Assembly (NCBI GenBank): GCA_905182535.1
Contig: CAJJBZ010000011.1
Location: 1-64,000, forward strand
Source of the DNA: an uncultured Planktomarina sp.
GTDB lineage: Bacteria; Pseudomonadota; Alphaproteobacteria; Rhodobacterales; Rhodobacteraceae
Length of the DNA: 64,000 nt
Direction of reading: 5' to 3'
In this document: in pieces, positions 36,171 through 45,205 of the stretch
Layout of the letters: each line of letters starts with the position of its first letter
Position numbering within the stretch: the first letter of the stretch is position 1
The notes under the pieces: model-generated
What the model was told of the DNA's origin: nothing
Database searches by the model: none
The model's input: the letters and a program-made list of their open reading frames with translations, nothing else
Translations under genes and position numbers: made by a program

Positions 36171-36644
36171 TCAATCGGCTTCAACTAGTAAAACTGGTAG
36201 AAATTGATATGGGAAAAATCGCGAATATGAATGGCCAGTCATGAAGTTTACTGACCAGAATGTTTTGGGGTTCAGTACGTTCTTATCGCTGGTCCAATAC
36301 GCCTCAGGAGAAACATTTGGGAAATATTTAGAGTTAATTTTTGGCGGAGGGCAGGCGTCGCATACGAGGCCCTCTAACTCATCGCGGGTTGGCAGGCGCC
36401 AGTTACCCCCAAGTTGGCGCTTTGCCTCCTTAATAGCAAAGCTAATTTGAGTTTGATCGAGTTTGACTATCTCGCCCGTGCATGTGTCAAATGCAGGATC
36501 CCATGCTTGACCCACTGAGCAACGAAGCCACGTCGTGCCAGAGCTTAAGTCCTTAACGGTGTGTTGCCTTGCTATAAATTGGGCGGCAGTGGGGCCCGAC
36601 ATGTAAAGCGAAATGATTATGGCACTAATGAAATATTTATACAT
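36171..36644 (-). CDS. Secreted DUF1566 (Lcl C-terminal-like) protein
   Basis: About 157 residues from ATG 36644, preceding a signal peptide (MYKYFISAIIISLYMSGPTA); the frame runs further upstream but that part lacks export features. The mature part has the DUF1566 hallmarks WRLPTRDELEGLV, YWTSDKN and FWSVNFMTGHS, with paired cysteines. The domain is common in secreted bacterial proteins and resembles a C-type-lectin-like fold; function is not established. It interrupts the plus-strand flagellar series. Confidence 0.7.
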   Translation of the reverse strand: MYKYFISAIIISLYMSGPTAAQFIARQHTVKDLSSGTTWLRCSVGQAWDPAFDTCTGEIVKLDQTQISFAIKEAKRQLGGNWRLPTRDELEGLVCDACPPPKINSKYFPNVSPEAYWTSDKNVLNPKTFWSVNFMTGHSYSRFFPYQFLPVLLVEAD

Positions 36645-36715
36645 CACTCTACTTCCAACGTGGGGCTCATAAAAATAGTGACTTAACGCCATTTTTTTAC
36701 CAGTTGTATATCGAA

Positions 36716-36731
36716 TGGTACAAATCTTGTA
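36716..36731 (+). promoter_or_regulatory. Sigma-54-like promoter candidate before motA
   Basis: TGGTAC, 5 bases, TTGTA, 28 bases before the motA ATG. Spacing is right and the GG is present, but the -12 GC reads GT, so it is a weaker match than the others. Confidence 0.4.
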
Positions 36732-36759
36732 TATAAATTCTTTCTAGGGAATTTAAACT

Positions 36760-37524
36760 ATGGACATAGCCTCAATCGTCGGACTTATCGGAGCCTGTGG
36801 TATGATCATCGGCGCCATGTTAGCAGGTGGTGCTCTTGGGCCGTTTGTCGACACCGCCTCTATCCTGATCGTTATAGGTGGGACATTTTTCGCTGTGATG
36901 TACCAAGCACCCCTAGCGGTCTTTCTAGGACATTTTGGCGCGATGGGTAAGACGTTTTTTCCACCTGTCAAGCCAATGGAAGGTATGATCGAACGAATGA
37001 TTGAATTAGCATCCATGGCGCGGAAAGACGGTATGATGGCCCTCGAAGGGCAAGAGACTCCCGACAAGTTTTTTGCAAAAGGTATGCAATTACTGGTGGA
37101 TGGGGCAGATGAAGCCAAACTCGTAGGTCAGATGGAAGCAGAAATCGACGCCATGAAGGTTCGTCACGCAAGCATGCAGGGCTGTGTGAACAGCTGGGTA
37201 GACCTGGCACCGGCGATGGGCATGATAGGCACTCTGATTGGCCTAGTTCTGATGTTAGGTAACATGGGTGACCCCAAGTCAATTGGTCCCGCGATGGCGG
37301 TTGCCCTTTTGACCACTCTCTATGGGGCGTTTGTCGCTAACGTGATGTTCAATCCAATGGTCAAGAAGCTTGAGGGCTTCACTGAATTTGAAGTTAACTA
37401 CCGAAAATTTGTTTTGGAAGGTTTGCGCGGCATAGCCCGTAGCGACAGCCCAAGAAATATCCAAGATCAAATGGCAGCCACCCTGCCACCTAAGCTGCAA
37501 GCTAAATTTGAAATTGCGGCATAG
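36760..37524 (+). CDS. motA: Flagellar stator subunit MotA/PomA
   Basis: 254 residues with four membrane helices, the first ASIVGLIGACGMIIGAMLAG and the last pair in DLAPAMGMIGTLIGLVLMLG and GPAMAVALLTTLYGAFVANV, both typical of MotA/PomA. The cytoplasmic loop (residues ~75-145) carries the charged residues that push on FliG. The compact length is closer to PomA (about 253) than to enterobacterial MotA (about 295). Five MotA surround two MotB in the inner membrane. motB follows 23 bases later. Confidence 0.93.
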   Translation: MDIASIVGLIGACGMIIGAMLAGGALGPFVDTASILIVIGGTFFAVMYQAPLAVFLGHFGAMGKTFFPPVKPMEGMIERMIELASMARKDGMMALEGQETPDKFFAKGMQLLVDGADEAKLVGQMEAEIDAMKVRHASMQGCVNSWVDLAPAMGMIGTLIGLVLMLGNMGDPKSIGPAMAVALLTTLYGAFVANVMFNPMVKKLEGFTEFEVNYRKFVLEGLRGIARSDSPRNIQDQMAATLPPKLQAKFEIAA

Positions 37525-37547
37525 AGTTTAGGGCGAAGTGATTTATA

Positions 37548-38763
37548 ATGGCTGAAGAAGCAACAAACGAAGAAGAACAAGAGGAGCAGGAGTGCCCCAA
37601 GTGCCCACCAGTGGGCGCGCCAGCGTGGATGGCAACCTTTGCCGACATGGCGACCCTGTTGATGGCCTTCTTCGTTCTTATTTTATCATTTGCGGAATTC
37701 AACGTCCCAAAATTTAAGCAAATTTCAGGCTCACTGCGTGAGGCTTTTGGCGTACAAAAAGTTGTGCCAGTTGTGGAGCAGCCCAAGGGTACAACCGTCA
37801 TCTCTTTAAACTTTAGCCCCAACCCAACGCCGTCCGTGACCGAGACCCTTCGCCAGCAAACTACCACACTCCAAGACCCTGAGCTGGAGTTGAAAACAAA
37901 AACAGAAGACAACCCCGACGGTGGTGAGGCCGACAAGAAGAAGGTTTCTGACTTTGATGGTCAGGGTGGTGAGAGCGCTGCGTCGCTCGATGCGAATGAG
38001 CTGGCCCAGCAGCTGAAGAAGGCTATCGACAGTGGCGAGGTGAAAATTGAGACCCTCGGTGAAAATGTTGTGATTAATTTTCCCAAGGAGAAATTGGAGC
38101 AGGAAGAAATAAAAAGTATGATCCAGGAGACGATGGCCGCACTCGCGGAGGCTCGCCAGGCGGCCGGTTCATCTGAGAGCGAAGTCCTCTTCGGCGGGCT
38201 AGAGGCTGAGCTTCAGGAATTGGCAGCCTCCCTGGACGAAACTTTTCCACAAGACGGCACCAACCAGGGCGGATCTTCAGATCAAGTAGGTGAAAATCAA
38301 CTAGGAGAAAAGCTTCGAAATGCTTCTCAGGCGACTGAAGAGCTAACGGTCGCACTAAAAGAGCAGATTGACCAAGGTCTTATTGAGGTTGAGCAACGCG
38401 AGGGTAGTGTATTCATATCTGTCGGCGCCGGTGGAGCCTTCCCGTCTGGCACTGCTGACCTAACGGTGGATGCCCAAGAGATTTTAGATCGGATTGCACT
38501 TAGCTGCCATGAGCCCGGACAGTAAGATTACCGTGACAGGCCACACAGATGACATCCCGATTTCTAATGGTAAGTTCCGCGATAACTGGGACCTGGCCGC
38601 GGGTCGAGCGGCAAGTGTCGTGCAGGCCATAGAGGAGACTGGTTTGGTTTCTGGTGGCCGCATGTCAGCAGTTAGTAAGGGTGAAACGGATCCCCTGGCG
38701 GACAATGGAACTTCGAGTGGCAGAGAAGAAAATCGCCGGATTGAAATTGAAATTTCTTATTAA
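37548..38763 (+). CDS. motB: Flagellar stator subunit MotB, PomB-like, one frameshift near 38502
   Basis: Two frames make ~404 residues. The N-terminus PPVGAPAWMATFADMATLLM AFF carries the ion-carrying Asp (residue 33), and AEFNVPKFKQISGSLREAFG closely follows Vibrio PomB, so a Na+ motor is plausible. A long linker follows. The OmpA-like peptidoglycan-binding domain is split: frame 1 ends at DRIAL, and after skipping one base frame 2 continues AAMSPDSKITVTGHTDDIPI to SGREENRRIEIEI. The OmpA domain anchors the stator to the cell wall. Confidence 0.92.
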
Positions 38764-38765
38764 TC

Positions 38766-38792
38766 TAAATTTATTGTGAAATTGGTCGTTAA
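38766..38792 (+). promoter_or_regulatory. Sigma-28 promoter of fliD
   Basis: TAAA (38766-38769), 15 bases, GTCGTTAA (38785-38792), 18 bases before the fliD ATG and directly after the motB stop. Confidence 0.6.
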
Positions 38793-38810
38793 ATTACAAG
38801 AGGTGCTGTG

Positions 38811-40454
38811 ATGGGCGAGACGATAAGTAACGACTACGTAAGTATGATCAATAAGCGGGGTTCGGGCTATAATATTCCCGTCATCGTGGATGCTATTGTC
38901 GACGCCGCAATTGCCCCGGCCAAGGAGATCGTCACAGCTAAAAAAGAAAAAGTAGACGCCATGATCTCAGGGATGGCTGCCTTGAAGTCCAGTGCAAAGA
39001 TAAGTGAGACCACTATAAAAGGCTTGAGTTCAAGTACCCACCACGCGGTGAGCCAATCACCGGATTCACGGTTCATGGAAACAAGCATTGCTGATGCCAC
39101 TAAAGTCACAGCGAGCAGTCATACAATTAGCCATATAGTATTGGCTAAGCCAATGGTTTATCGGGTTGATAATGCGGGAGCTGCGTCGAGTAGTACCGTT
39201 AACCAGACGATAACTATAGAATTTGGAAATAATACAACCTCTAACAACTTTACTGCGTCAAGCCCCGCAAGAAGCCACGAAGTTGTTCTTTCTGGAAAGT
39301 CTTTGGCCGGGCTTGTACAGGAATTGAACAATGTCGCTGGGATAAATGTGGAATTGGTGCAGCTTAACTCTAACTCGACAAATACTTCAGTCATTTTTAC
39401 TAGCGAAACAGGCTCAACGAACGGGTTCAGAATATCCAGCTCGGTTAGTGACAGTCGGTGGCAGACGGCAAATGCCGGAGCAGGTAGTATAACTCAAGCC
39501 TCTACTGATGCTAGTTTTAAGTTAAATGGACAAGACTTCGTCCGCTCGAGCAACACCGTTACTGATATCATTCCCGGGCTGCAGGTGAAGCTGCTTGCAA
39601 ATACTGCCGATGTCCAGTCGATTAACGTAAAAAAATCAACAACTGAAATCCAAAAGACAGTTGAAAACTTGGTTGCAGAGTTAAATGCCTATAAGGCAGA
39701 TATAAATGCACTTGGGTTTGTCGACGAGGTTGGTGACGAAGATGGCGACTTAGCTCAAAGTTCTTTTCTGAGAGGCGCCAAGCAAAAGTTTATGAACTTT
39801 ATGACGTCGCCAATTACGGGGTATGGAGACGCTGACATATACTTTGTGGAATTTGGTATTAAGACGGCCATTGATGGGTCTTATACCTTTGACAAGACCA
39901 CCTTTGATCGGACATTTAGGAACACGCCAGACAAGTTTTCCGCCCTTACCCAAGATAAGTCTTATGCGAGTGACCCCAGTGTCTACGTTTTCTCAACCGC
40001 GACATCGAAGGTACCGCAAGGCAAACATACTTTCGCAGACACTGGCAATAAGTTATCACACAGCGCAACTAATTCTGAAAAAACGCTAGCTTCGGCGGCG
40101 GTAGGCACTAAGTTTTCCTTTTCTACGGCCGATTACCCAGGATTTCTATTCCAGGCAGATAGTAATACTCCAGGTGACTTTGACATTTACGTGGGCAGAA
40201 GTGCCAAAACAAAATTGTCCAACTTCTTTGCTGAGGCGCAAGCCACTTCAAGTATCCACAATACTGTCGTCACACTGTATCAAGAAAGAAGTGACAACCT
40301 AAAATTGCGGCTTGATAAAATTGATCAGAGGGAACTACTCCTTCAAAGCCAGTACACTAAGCAGTTTTCTGCGATGGAGAAGACGGTAACTTCCTCAACC
40401 ACTTCAGCAGAGTATCTCACTCAGTTAGTAGATGGCTGGAACAAATCTTATTAG
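38811..40454 (+). CDS. fliD: Filament cap protein FliD (HAP2)
   Basis: 547 residues from ATG 38811, placed by AAGAGG seven bases upstream. The N-terminal D0 part (VDAIVDAAIAPAKEIVTAKK EKVDAMI) and the C-terminal coiled D0 (LRLDKIDQRELLLQSQYTKQ, FSAMEKTVTSSTTSAEYLTQ) are typical of FliD; the centre is variable and Ser/Thr-rich. FliD forms a cap at the filament tip that guides flagellin folding. It has its own FliA-type promoter and ends two bases before the convergent activator gene. Confidence 0.88.
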   Translation: MGETISNDYVSMINKRGSGYNIPVIVDAIVDAAIAPAKEIVTAKKEKVDAMISGMAALKSSAKISETTIKGLSSSTHHAVSQSPDSRFMETSIADATKVTASSHTISHIVLAKPMVYRVDNAGAASSSTVNQTITIEFGNNTTSNNFTASSPARSHEVVLSGKSLAGLVQELNNVAGINVELVQLNSNSTNTSVIFTSETGSTNGFRISSSVSDSRWQTANAGAGSITQASTDASFKLNGQDFVRSSNTVTDIIPGLQVKLLANTADVQSINVKKSTTEIQKTVENLVAELNAYKADINALGFVDEVGDEDGDLAQSSFLRGAKQKFMNFMTSPITGYGDADIYFVEFGIKTAIDGSYTFDKTTFDRTFRNTPDKFSALTQDKSYASDPSVYVFSTATSKVPQGKHTFADTGNKLSHSATNSEKTLASAAVGTKFSFSTADYPGFLFQADSNTPGDFDIYVGRSAKTKLSNFFAEAQATSSIHNTVVTLYQERSDNLKLRLDKIDQRELLLQSQYTKQFSAMEKTVTSSTTSAEYLTQLVDGWNKSY

Positions 40455-40456
40455 TC

Positions 40457-41527
40457 TCAAAGCCCATATTTTTTAATTTTTTCAATTAATGTTGTTCTTT
40501 GGAGGTGGAGGTCTTTTGCCGCTTCGCTTGTATTGTTTGCATTCCGCTCAAGCGCTTTTTCTATTAATACAATTTCTATGTCCCTGAGAAGTTTTCGAAT
40601 ATCGACGCTATTGTTAACATCGAATAACCTTGAGAAATCTGAGGGTGACGGCGGTGTTTGCTGTAATTCGTCGTGACCACGCTCTGACCCACCTAGGTCG
40701 TCCATCGCACTCCAAATAGTTGCGACCTCTTCCACATCTTGAAAAAATGCATTTTGGTCGAAGCCTAGAAGTGTTTGAGTTACTTGGTCATGGCCTATGT
40801 CTTGGCCAGGGAAAAAAACCTTTGCACGTTCTAATATGTTCTTTAATTCTCTTATATTTCCTGGCCAGTCATGCGACTTTAGTGCCTTAAGCCCACTCTC
40901 TTGAAACCTTATCTCGCTACCAGCTGAGTTGCTTTTAATTGTTTTTTTAAGAAGGTGAGAAACTATTTCAGGTATGTCGTCCAGCCGCTCCTTGAGTGTT
41001 GGGACCTGTATTGGGAACACATTCAGTCGGAACAATAAATCTTCACGAAACTTATTTTGTGACACTAGTTCACTGAGGTCTTTATGAGTGGCGCAAACAA
41101 TTCGTACATCCAATTGTATATCTGTTCGCCCACCGACCCTAGTTACATTAGAGTTTTCTAAGACCCTTAGTAATTTTGATTGTAAGTCTAGGTTCATGTC
41201 CCCAATTTCATCGAGGAACAGAGTACCTTTGTCGGCTTGTTCAAACTTCCCGTGCGTAGTTTTTAAGGCTCCAGTGAAGGCACCCTTTTCATATCCAAAT
41301 AACTCTGCCTCCATTAAGTCACGCGGTATAGCGGCGCAGTTAACTGCTACGAACTTACCCTTTCGACGGCTCACCTCGTGAAGGCTTTCAGCTACGAGCT
41401 CCTTGCCCACGCCTGTCTGACCTTGAATGATAACCGCAGAGCTAGATGGTGCCACCATCGATATCATTTTCTTGAGGCGGGTAGCTGCCTCAGAAGTCCC
41501 AACCAGCTTAGAATACATCACTGTCAT
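40457..41527 (-). CDS. Sigma-54-dependent activator with Fis-type helix-turn-helix (FlbD/FleQ-like)
   Basis: 356 residues with almost no N-terminal sensor domain: the AAA+ core starts at once (LVGTSEAATRLKKMI). It has Walker A GQTGVGKE, contact loop GAFTGA, Walker B LFLDEIGDM, R-finger region and WPGNIRELKN. Unlike the activator at 15404, it keeps a C-terminal Fis-like DNA-binding helix-turn-helix (VLIEKALERNANNTSEAAKD LHLQRTTLIEKIKKYGL). With no receiver domain it is probably controlled by protein partners such as FlhG, as FleQ is by FleN, or by forming hetero-oligomers with the HTH-less activator. It is convergent with fliD. Confidence 0.88.
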   Translation of the reverse strand: MTVMYSKLVGTSEAATRLKKMISMVAPSSSAVIIQGQTGVGKELVAESLHEVSRRKGKFVAVNCAAIPRDLMEAELFGYEKGAFTGALKTTHGKFEQADKGTLFLDEIGDMNLDLQSKLLRVLENSNVTRVGGRTDIQLDVRIVCATHKDLSELVSQNKFREDLLFRLNVFPIQVPTLKERLDDIPEIVSHLLKKTIKSNSAGSEIRFQESGLKALKSHDWPGNIRELKNILERAKVFFPGQDIGHDQVTQTLLGFDQNAFFQDVEEVATIWSAMDDLGGSERGHDELQQTPPSPSDFSRLFDVNNSVDIRKLLRDIEIVLIEKALERNANNTSEAAKDLHLQRTTLIEKIKKYGL

Positions 41528-41716
41528 TTAAAATGCGCCACTGACTAAATTACTTCTCGTACCATTGACTGTTCACCATTAAAGTACCGTATACACTTTT
41601 GATATATTACTAAATAGTTATTATAGAATTTATGAAATACTTTATTCACTGTTGTCACTAAGATACCCTGAAGTTTCAATTATTGGAAACGTAGTCATGT
41701 TTATGGGAAGTGTTAA

Positions 41717-42106
41717 TTGAAACGGTTTTTAGCGTCGCTTGCACCTGCTAAACTTATGCCAGCACTTTTCGCAAAAAAGAAAAGAGAAATACTGCCTGAA
41801 TACGATCTAACCAGGTTTGATGAGCAAGACATAATTTTAGAGAGTGAGGCCCAAATTCAGGAGTTTTTGCCTGACATATTGGGTCAGGCGCTTGCCCGAA
41901 CTTGGGTGGATAAGCGTTTCTTAGATGCATTTGATGATCAACCTAAAGAAATGTTGGAGCGGGCAGGGGTATTCCTCCCTCAATCGATTTCTATTAAGTT
42001 TACTAAGAAAGATAATGAAAGACCCAAGGTAACAGTGTATCAAACGAGTGGGTCAAAGAACACAAGGTTGCTGGAGTTGAAATTAGTTATGGTGGCATCA
42101 ACATGA
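41717..42106 (+). CDS. Protein with an NHLP/nitrile-hydratase-alpha-like segment
   Basis: 129 residues from a TTG start. Residues ~45-110 (ILGQALARTWVDKRFLDAFD, DQPKEMLERAGVFLPQSISI) follow the pattern A..W.D..F...L...P...L...G..LP of nitrile hydratase alpha-like leader peptides (NHLP) and the NHase alpha N-terminal region. There is no catalytic Cys cluster. In NHLP systems such proteins are precursors for modified peptides, but no modifying enzyme is nearby, so here the fold may simply be reused. Its TGA overlaps the next gene's ATG (ATGA), so it is translated with the Sel1 motor-like protein. Confidence 0.45.
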   Translation: MKRFLASLAPAKLMPALFAKKKREILPEYDLTRFDEQDIILESEAQIQEFLPDILGQALARTWVDKRFLDAFDDQPKEMLERAGVFLPQSISIKFTKKDNERPKVTVYQTSGSKNTRLLELKLVMVAST

Positions 42107-42713
42107 TACGTACAATATTCCCTCTTATTTCTGCAGTAATGTTTTTAGCTAGCTCTGCGGATGCGCAAGCTGAACTAGTTGGAGAGGATTCTGAGGTTTT
42201 CGTAAATGCTATCAAAAACTTAAAAAAGATTTTCAAACAGCATTTGAGCTATTTACAGTTCTTGCTGATCAAGGCGAGCCTACCTCTCAGCACAACTTGT
42301 CTATTTTGTATTTTAAGGGCTTGGGAAGCCCTACAAATTACAAAAGAGCACTCTATTGGGGCTGGCGCGCATCGCTGGGTGGCAGCGAGCCGGCATTGGC
42401 TTTAGTTGACGATGTGCGCGATATAGTGACTGATGACCTCGTCGGAGTAGTGGCTGAAGAAATAGTAATAGAATTGACTGCTAAGGCCATGGCGGGTGAC
42501 CAAAATGCCTCAGAAAGATTGGGTAATACATACTATAATCTGTTTATTCAGCCAGACTTACAGATGGCCTACACTTGGCTTCTGATTTCTCAAGCGTTTG
42601 GCAATGAGACTGTGAGTGAGATGATATCCGAAATCGAAGACCTAATCGAAGTCGAGGATCGAATTACGTATCAGGAAGAAGCGACAGTAATTTTTCTGGA
42701 AATACCAAAGTAG
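42103..42713 (+). CDS. Secreted Sel1-repeat protein (MotX-like), one frameshift near 42228
   Basis: Two frames make ~203 residues: signal peptide (IFPLISAVMFLASSADAQA), then after one missing base in an A-run, DFQTAFELFTVLADQGEPTS, LSILYFKGLGSPTNYKRALY and later GDQNASERLGNTYYNLFIQP, which are Sel1 repeats. In Vibrio the Sel1 protein MotX builds the periplasmic T ring that holds Na+ stators. Position next to PomAB-like genes and near flgT/flgP makes a MotX-like role attractive but unproven. It is convergent with flgN. Confidence 0.6.
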
Positions 42714-43016
42714 TTAAGTCTTTTTGGGCGACACGTCAGATAGAAATTTTAATTTATTTAGGTTCTTAGTATTATAGTTTTCTATGATCTCGATTTTAGA
42801 CGCCAATTTATTTAGTATATCTTTTATTACTTCAGTGTCTTCTGGTGCGTCTAAGTCAGAGCTTTGCTCAACAGCATATTCGTCTATCAGCTGGTAAAAC
42901 TCCAAAATAATTTTAGTCATAAACGGGTCTTCGGCCCTCGACTCAACGTCGGGACCTCCCAGCAACTCTTTCATTTGTTCCAATGTATCCAGGAACAAAT
43001 GCCGGTTCTCATCCAT
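42714..43016 (-). CDS. flgN: FlgN-like export chaperone candidate
   Basis: 100 residues from ATG 43016, which follows the flgM stop by one base; longer readings of the frame overlap flgM. It is small, acidic and mostly helical (HLFLDTLEQMKELLGG, ASKIEIIENYNTKNLNKLKF), as FlgN chaperones are. The call rests mainly on position directly after flgM, a classic flgM-flgN pair. FlgN carries the hook-filament junction proteins FlgK and FlgL to the export gate. Confidence 0.55.
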   Translation of the reverse strand: MDENRHLFLDTLEQMKELLGGPDVESRAEDPFMTKIILEFYQLIDEYAVEQSSDLDAPEDTEVIKDILNKLASKIEIIENYNTKNLNKLKFLSDVSPKKT

Positions 43017-43017
43017 T

Positions 43018-43320
43018 TTACTTGCTTCCAGTTTCCTGGAAACTTTCAAACATCTTTTGTGTAACAAGATCAAGGTCAATAGGGTAGATACCCTGCTCAA
43101 CTTTGGCTTTTATCTGGTTCACCAAACTCTTGTCCACTGGAGGTTCGTCAGCGAGCTGTTTAACTTGATCTTTTATAGTAAGATCCTTGCTATCTAGCCT
43201 GTTTACGATTTCCGTGGTCGGCAGGTCAGAAACCTGTCTGTCTACTGTAGGGCTCATCTTAGAGCTGTCATTTACGTTCACAGTAGTGGTTGGTATATTA
43301 TTACTTACTGAATTAATCAT
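43018..43320 (-). CDS. flgM: Anti-sigma-28 factor FlgM
   Basis: 100 residues. The N-terminal half is disordered and Ser/Thr-rich, and the C-terminal half has the FlgM sigma-binding helices: VNQIKAKVEQGIYPIDLDLV TQKMFESF, matching V..IK..I..G.YPID...VA..M. FlgM holds FliA in the cytoplasm until the hook is finished and is then exported. It lies downstream of flgA, as in many bacteria, and also has a FliA-type promoter candidate. Confidence 0.82.
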   Translation of the reverse strand: MINSVSNNIPTTTVNVNDSSKMSPTVDRQVSDLPTTEIVNRLDSKDLTIKDQVKQLADEPPVDKSLVNQIKAKVEQGIYPIDLDLVTQKMFESFQETGSK

Positions 43321-43343
43321 AACTAGTACCCCTCTCGAATAAC

Positions 43344-43370
43344 TTAACGACGAAAGTCTAATTTATGTTA
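43344..43370 (-). promoter_or_regulatory. Sigma-28 promoter candidate before flgM
   Basis: Minus strand: TAAC (43370-43367), 15 bases, GTCGTTAA (43351-43344). The -10 is identical to that of fliD; the -35 has one mismatch. It lies in the flgA tail, 23 bases before the flgM ATG, and would give FliA control of its own inhibitor. Confidence 0.45.
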
Positions 43371-44078
43371 GTTATTGGTGTAACTTTTTTTTCTGCAGTC
43401 ACTACTGCCTTGAATTTCTTATTAGAAGACAGATTTTTTACTAAAATCATATCACCTAATTTTCCGTTTGAGAGGGCCTCTCCATAAGTGGTGATACTTA
43501 ATCCGGATGAACTTGAAACTATTAGTATGGTGTCATTCTTATTTACGGCATTATTGGGAAGTATATGTTGGGATTTAACTACTGTGTCTCTCGCCATATT
43601 TCTTTTAGCTTTGTGTCCAACTATATTCTCAATCGTTATGTAGGCGCCACGTGACGACCGAGAACTGGCCCACTGCATCATTAAATCGTCTTGCTGAATT
43701 ACTGTGCCTTTTGGAATATTTCGACTGGTAAAAACTATTTTTACTGAATCTGGTGTTTCTGTGGCAGCTTCGCCGTCACTCGCACCAAAGCTCTCCTGCG
43801 TGCGCAGGGCAACTGACCAGCTTGCGGGGCTACCGCAGGAAACATTTAAGGTGTTCCAATTATTTTCATTTTTTGGTGAGATATAAATTTGCGTTGCACA
43901 TGGGAAAAATGCTCTTTTATCTGATACTAATATTTTGTTGGAAATGCCTTCGTCAGCCAGATACTTTTTGGCGATTACTTTGAGATCTGATCCATAAAGT
44001 AATTTTCCCTCTGCTGAGAGCATTTGGGTCTGAAAAAAGCCAAAGATAATAATTACAATTACTAAAAAAGATTTTCAT
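43358..44078 (-). CDS. flgA: P-ring assembly chaperone FlgA, one frameshift in the signal peptide
   Basis: The ATG at 44078 overlaps the flgT stop (TAATG) and reads MKIF; after dropping one T from the run at 44066-44071 the frame continues as a signal peptide (LVIVIIIFGFFQTQ) and the mature protein (239 residues in all). The C-terminal SAF-type domain (VFTSRNIPKGTVIQQDDLMM, NMARDTVVKSQHIL) is diagnostic of FlgA. FlgA is a periplasmic chaperone for FlgI. It is unusual in being beside flgT/flgP and not next to flgB. Confidence 0.85.
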
Positions 44079-45187
44079 TAGAAGCGTTCCAATAACTGAA
44101 TGCTCAATCCATCGAACAGTTTAGCTTTTGTATCTCTAGATAATGCATAAAGCGTTGTTGAATTATTTTTCATCTCTTTAACTGTAAAGTAATATTGCTT
44201 CATCCCTGGTTCAGCCGAACTAAAAATATCACTTTCGAGCAGTCCGTCTCGGAGGCCGAAGTCGATGCTCAAGGTTTTACTTTTATATTTGATTGGGCTT
44301 CTAAAGTTTTTGCATTCTAATTCTTGCAACGTCTCAGCCACCGCACGCTGCGCTAAAGCGCTAATATCATTTTGGATATTCTCCAAATTTTTACGTCCTG
44401 AAAATTGCGTTCCCGCATAAAGCCCTCGCTTATCAAACTCGATGTCTGCTTGTAGTTCTGTTGAGTTAATCAATTGAGTTTTTCTGGATAAATCAGATTT
44501 AGCTGTGATTATAAGTGTCTTAGACTTCGCCAGTAAATTGGAATTATTAATTATGTCTAACTCTAACTTTAAAGAGGCTGTGTATTTCGGATTAGTGTTA
44601 GAACTCTGACTGTCACTAGGTTTTTCGTATAAAGAATAGCTGGATGCGTCCGAACTATTGTTGGAGGCCCCAGGACTTACCTTAAATTTACCGTCGGCAT
44701 TTACTTGGGCTGTGACTTGGCGGAGTATAGATTTCCCATCAATTTGCATCCAAAAAGGTAGCGACTTTCGCACTGATATACCCTGCCAAGTCAAAGCTAT
44801 GCCCAAGTCACTGGGCTGCCGGCAAGTAGGCGCATTTGCATCACCACCCAGGGGCAGCAGAAGTACTTGGAGGCGCACGGATATCTTCTTGCCATGGTCT
44901 TTGGTGGACACAACCCTGTAGCCTGCAATTTTTATATTGGATTTTGTGGAGACCTGGTCAAATAATACTTGGCCATTTTCAACCAACGAGAAACTATCCA
45001 GATACTGTGCTCCAGTGTCTACGACTGACTGCAGGGCGTTGGCAATCGCCCTGGCTTCGAAGACGTGATTAGGCATCTCAGCGGTCTTCATTGCGGTGCC
45101 ATCCGCCTCCACTAGCCGTTCGTCGGCAGTGGAGGGGCTTGCTAGCATTATGGCGATTACTGAGATCAGTATCTTGAGGTTAGACAT
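44078..45187 (-). CDS. flgT: Flagellar outer-ring (H-ring) protein FlgT
   Basis: 369 residues with a signal peptide (ILISVIAIMLASPSTA). The N-terminal part (VFEARAIANALQSVVDTGAQ YLDSFSLVENGQVL) matches the FlgT N-domain, followed by a middle domain with repeated strand patterns and a C-terminal SH3-like stretch (LYALSRDTKAKLFDGLSIQL). In Vibrio, FlgT builds the H ring round the LP ring and is needed to place MotX/MotY. It overlaps flgA by TAATG and follows flgP by 18 bases. Confidence 0.72.
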   Translation of the reverse strand: MSNLKILISVIAIMLASPSTADERLVEADGTAMKTAEMPNHVFEARAIANALQSVVDTGAQYLDSFSLVENGQVLFDQVSTKSNIKIAGYRVVSTKDHGKKISVRLQVLLLPLGGDANAPTCRQPSDLGIALTWQGISVRKSLPFWMQIDGKSILRQVTAQVNADGKFKVSPGASNNSSDASSYSLYEKPSDSQSSNTNPKYTASLKLELDIINNSNLLAKSKTLIITAKSDLSRKTQLINSTELQADIEFDKRGLYAGTQFSGRKNLENIQNDISALAQRAVAETLQELECKNFRSPIKYKSKTLSIDFGLRDGLLESDIFSSAEPGMKQYYFTVKEMKNNSTTLYALSRDTKAKLFDGLSIQLLERF

Positions 45188-45205
45188 TGGCTTTAATCGC
45201 AGTTT

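Noticed and set aside
36680-36700. GGCGTTAA on the minus strand as a sigma-28 -10 for the DUF1566 gene
   Set aside because: No TAAA at 14-15 bases upstream, and it overlaps the alternative start codon context.
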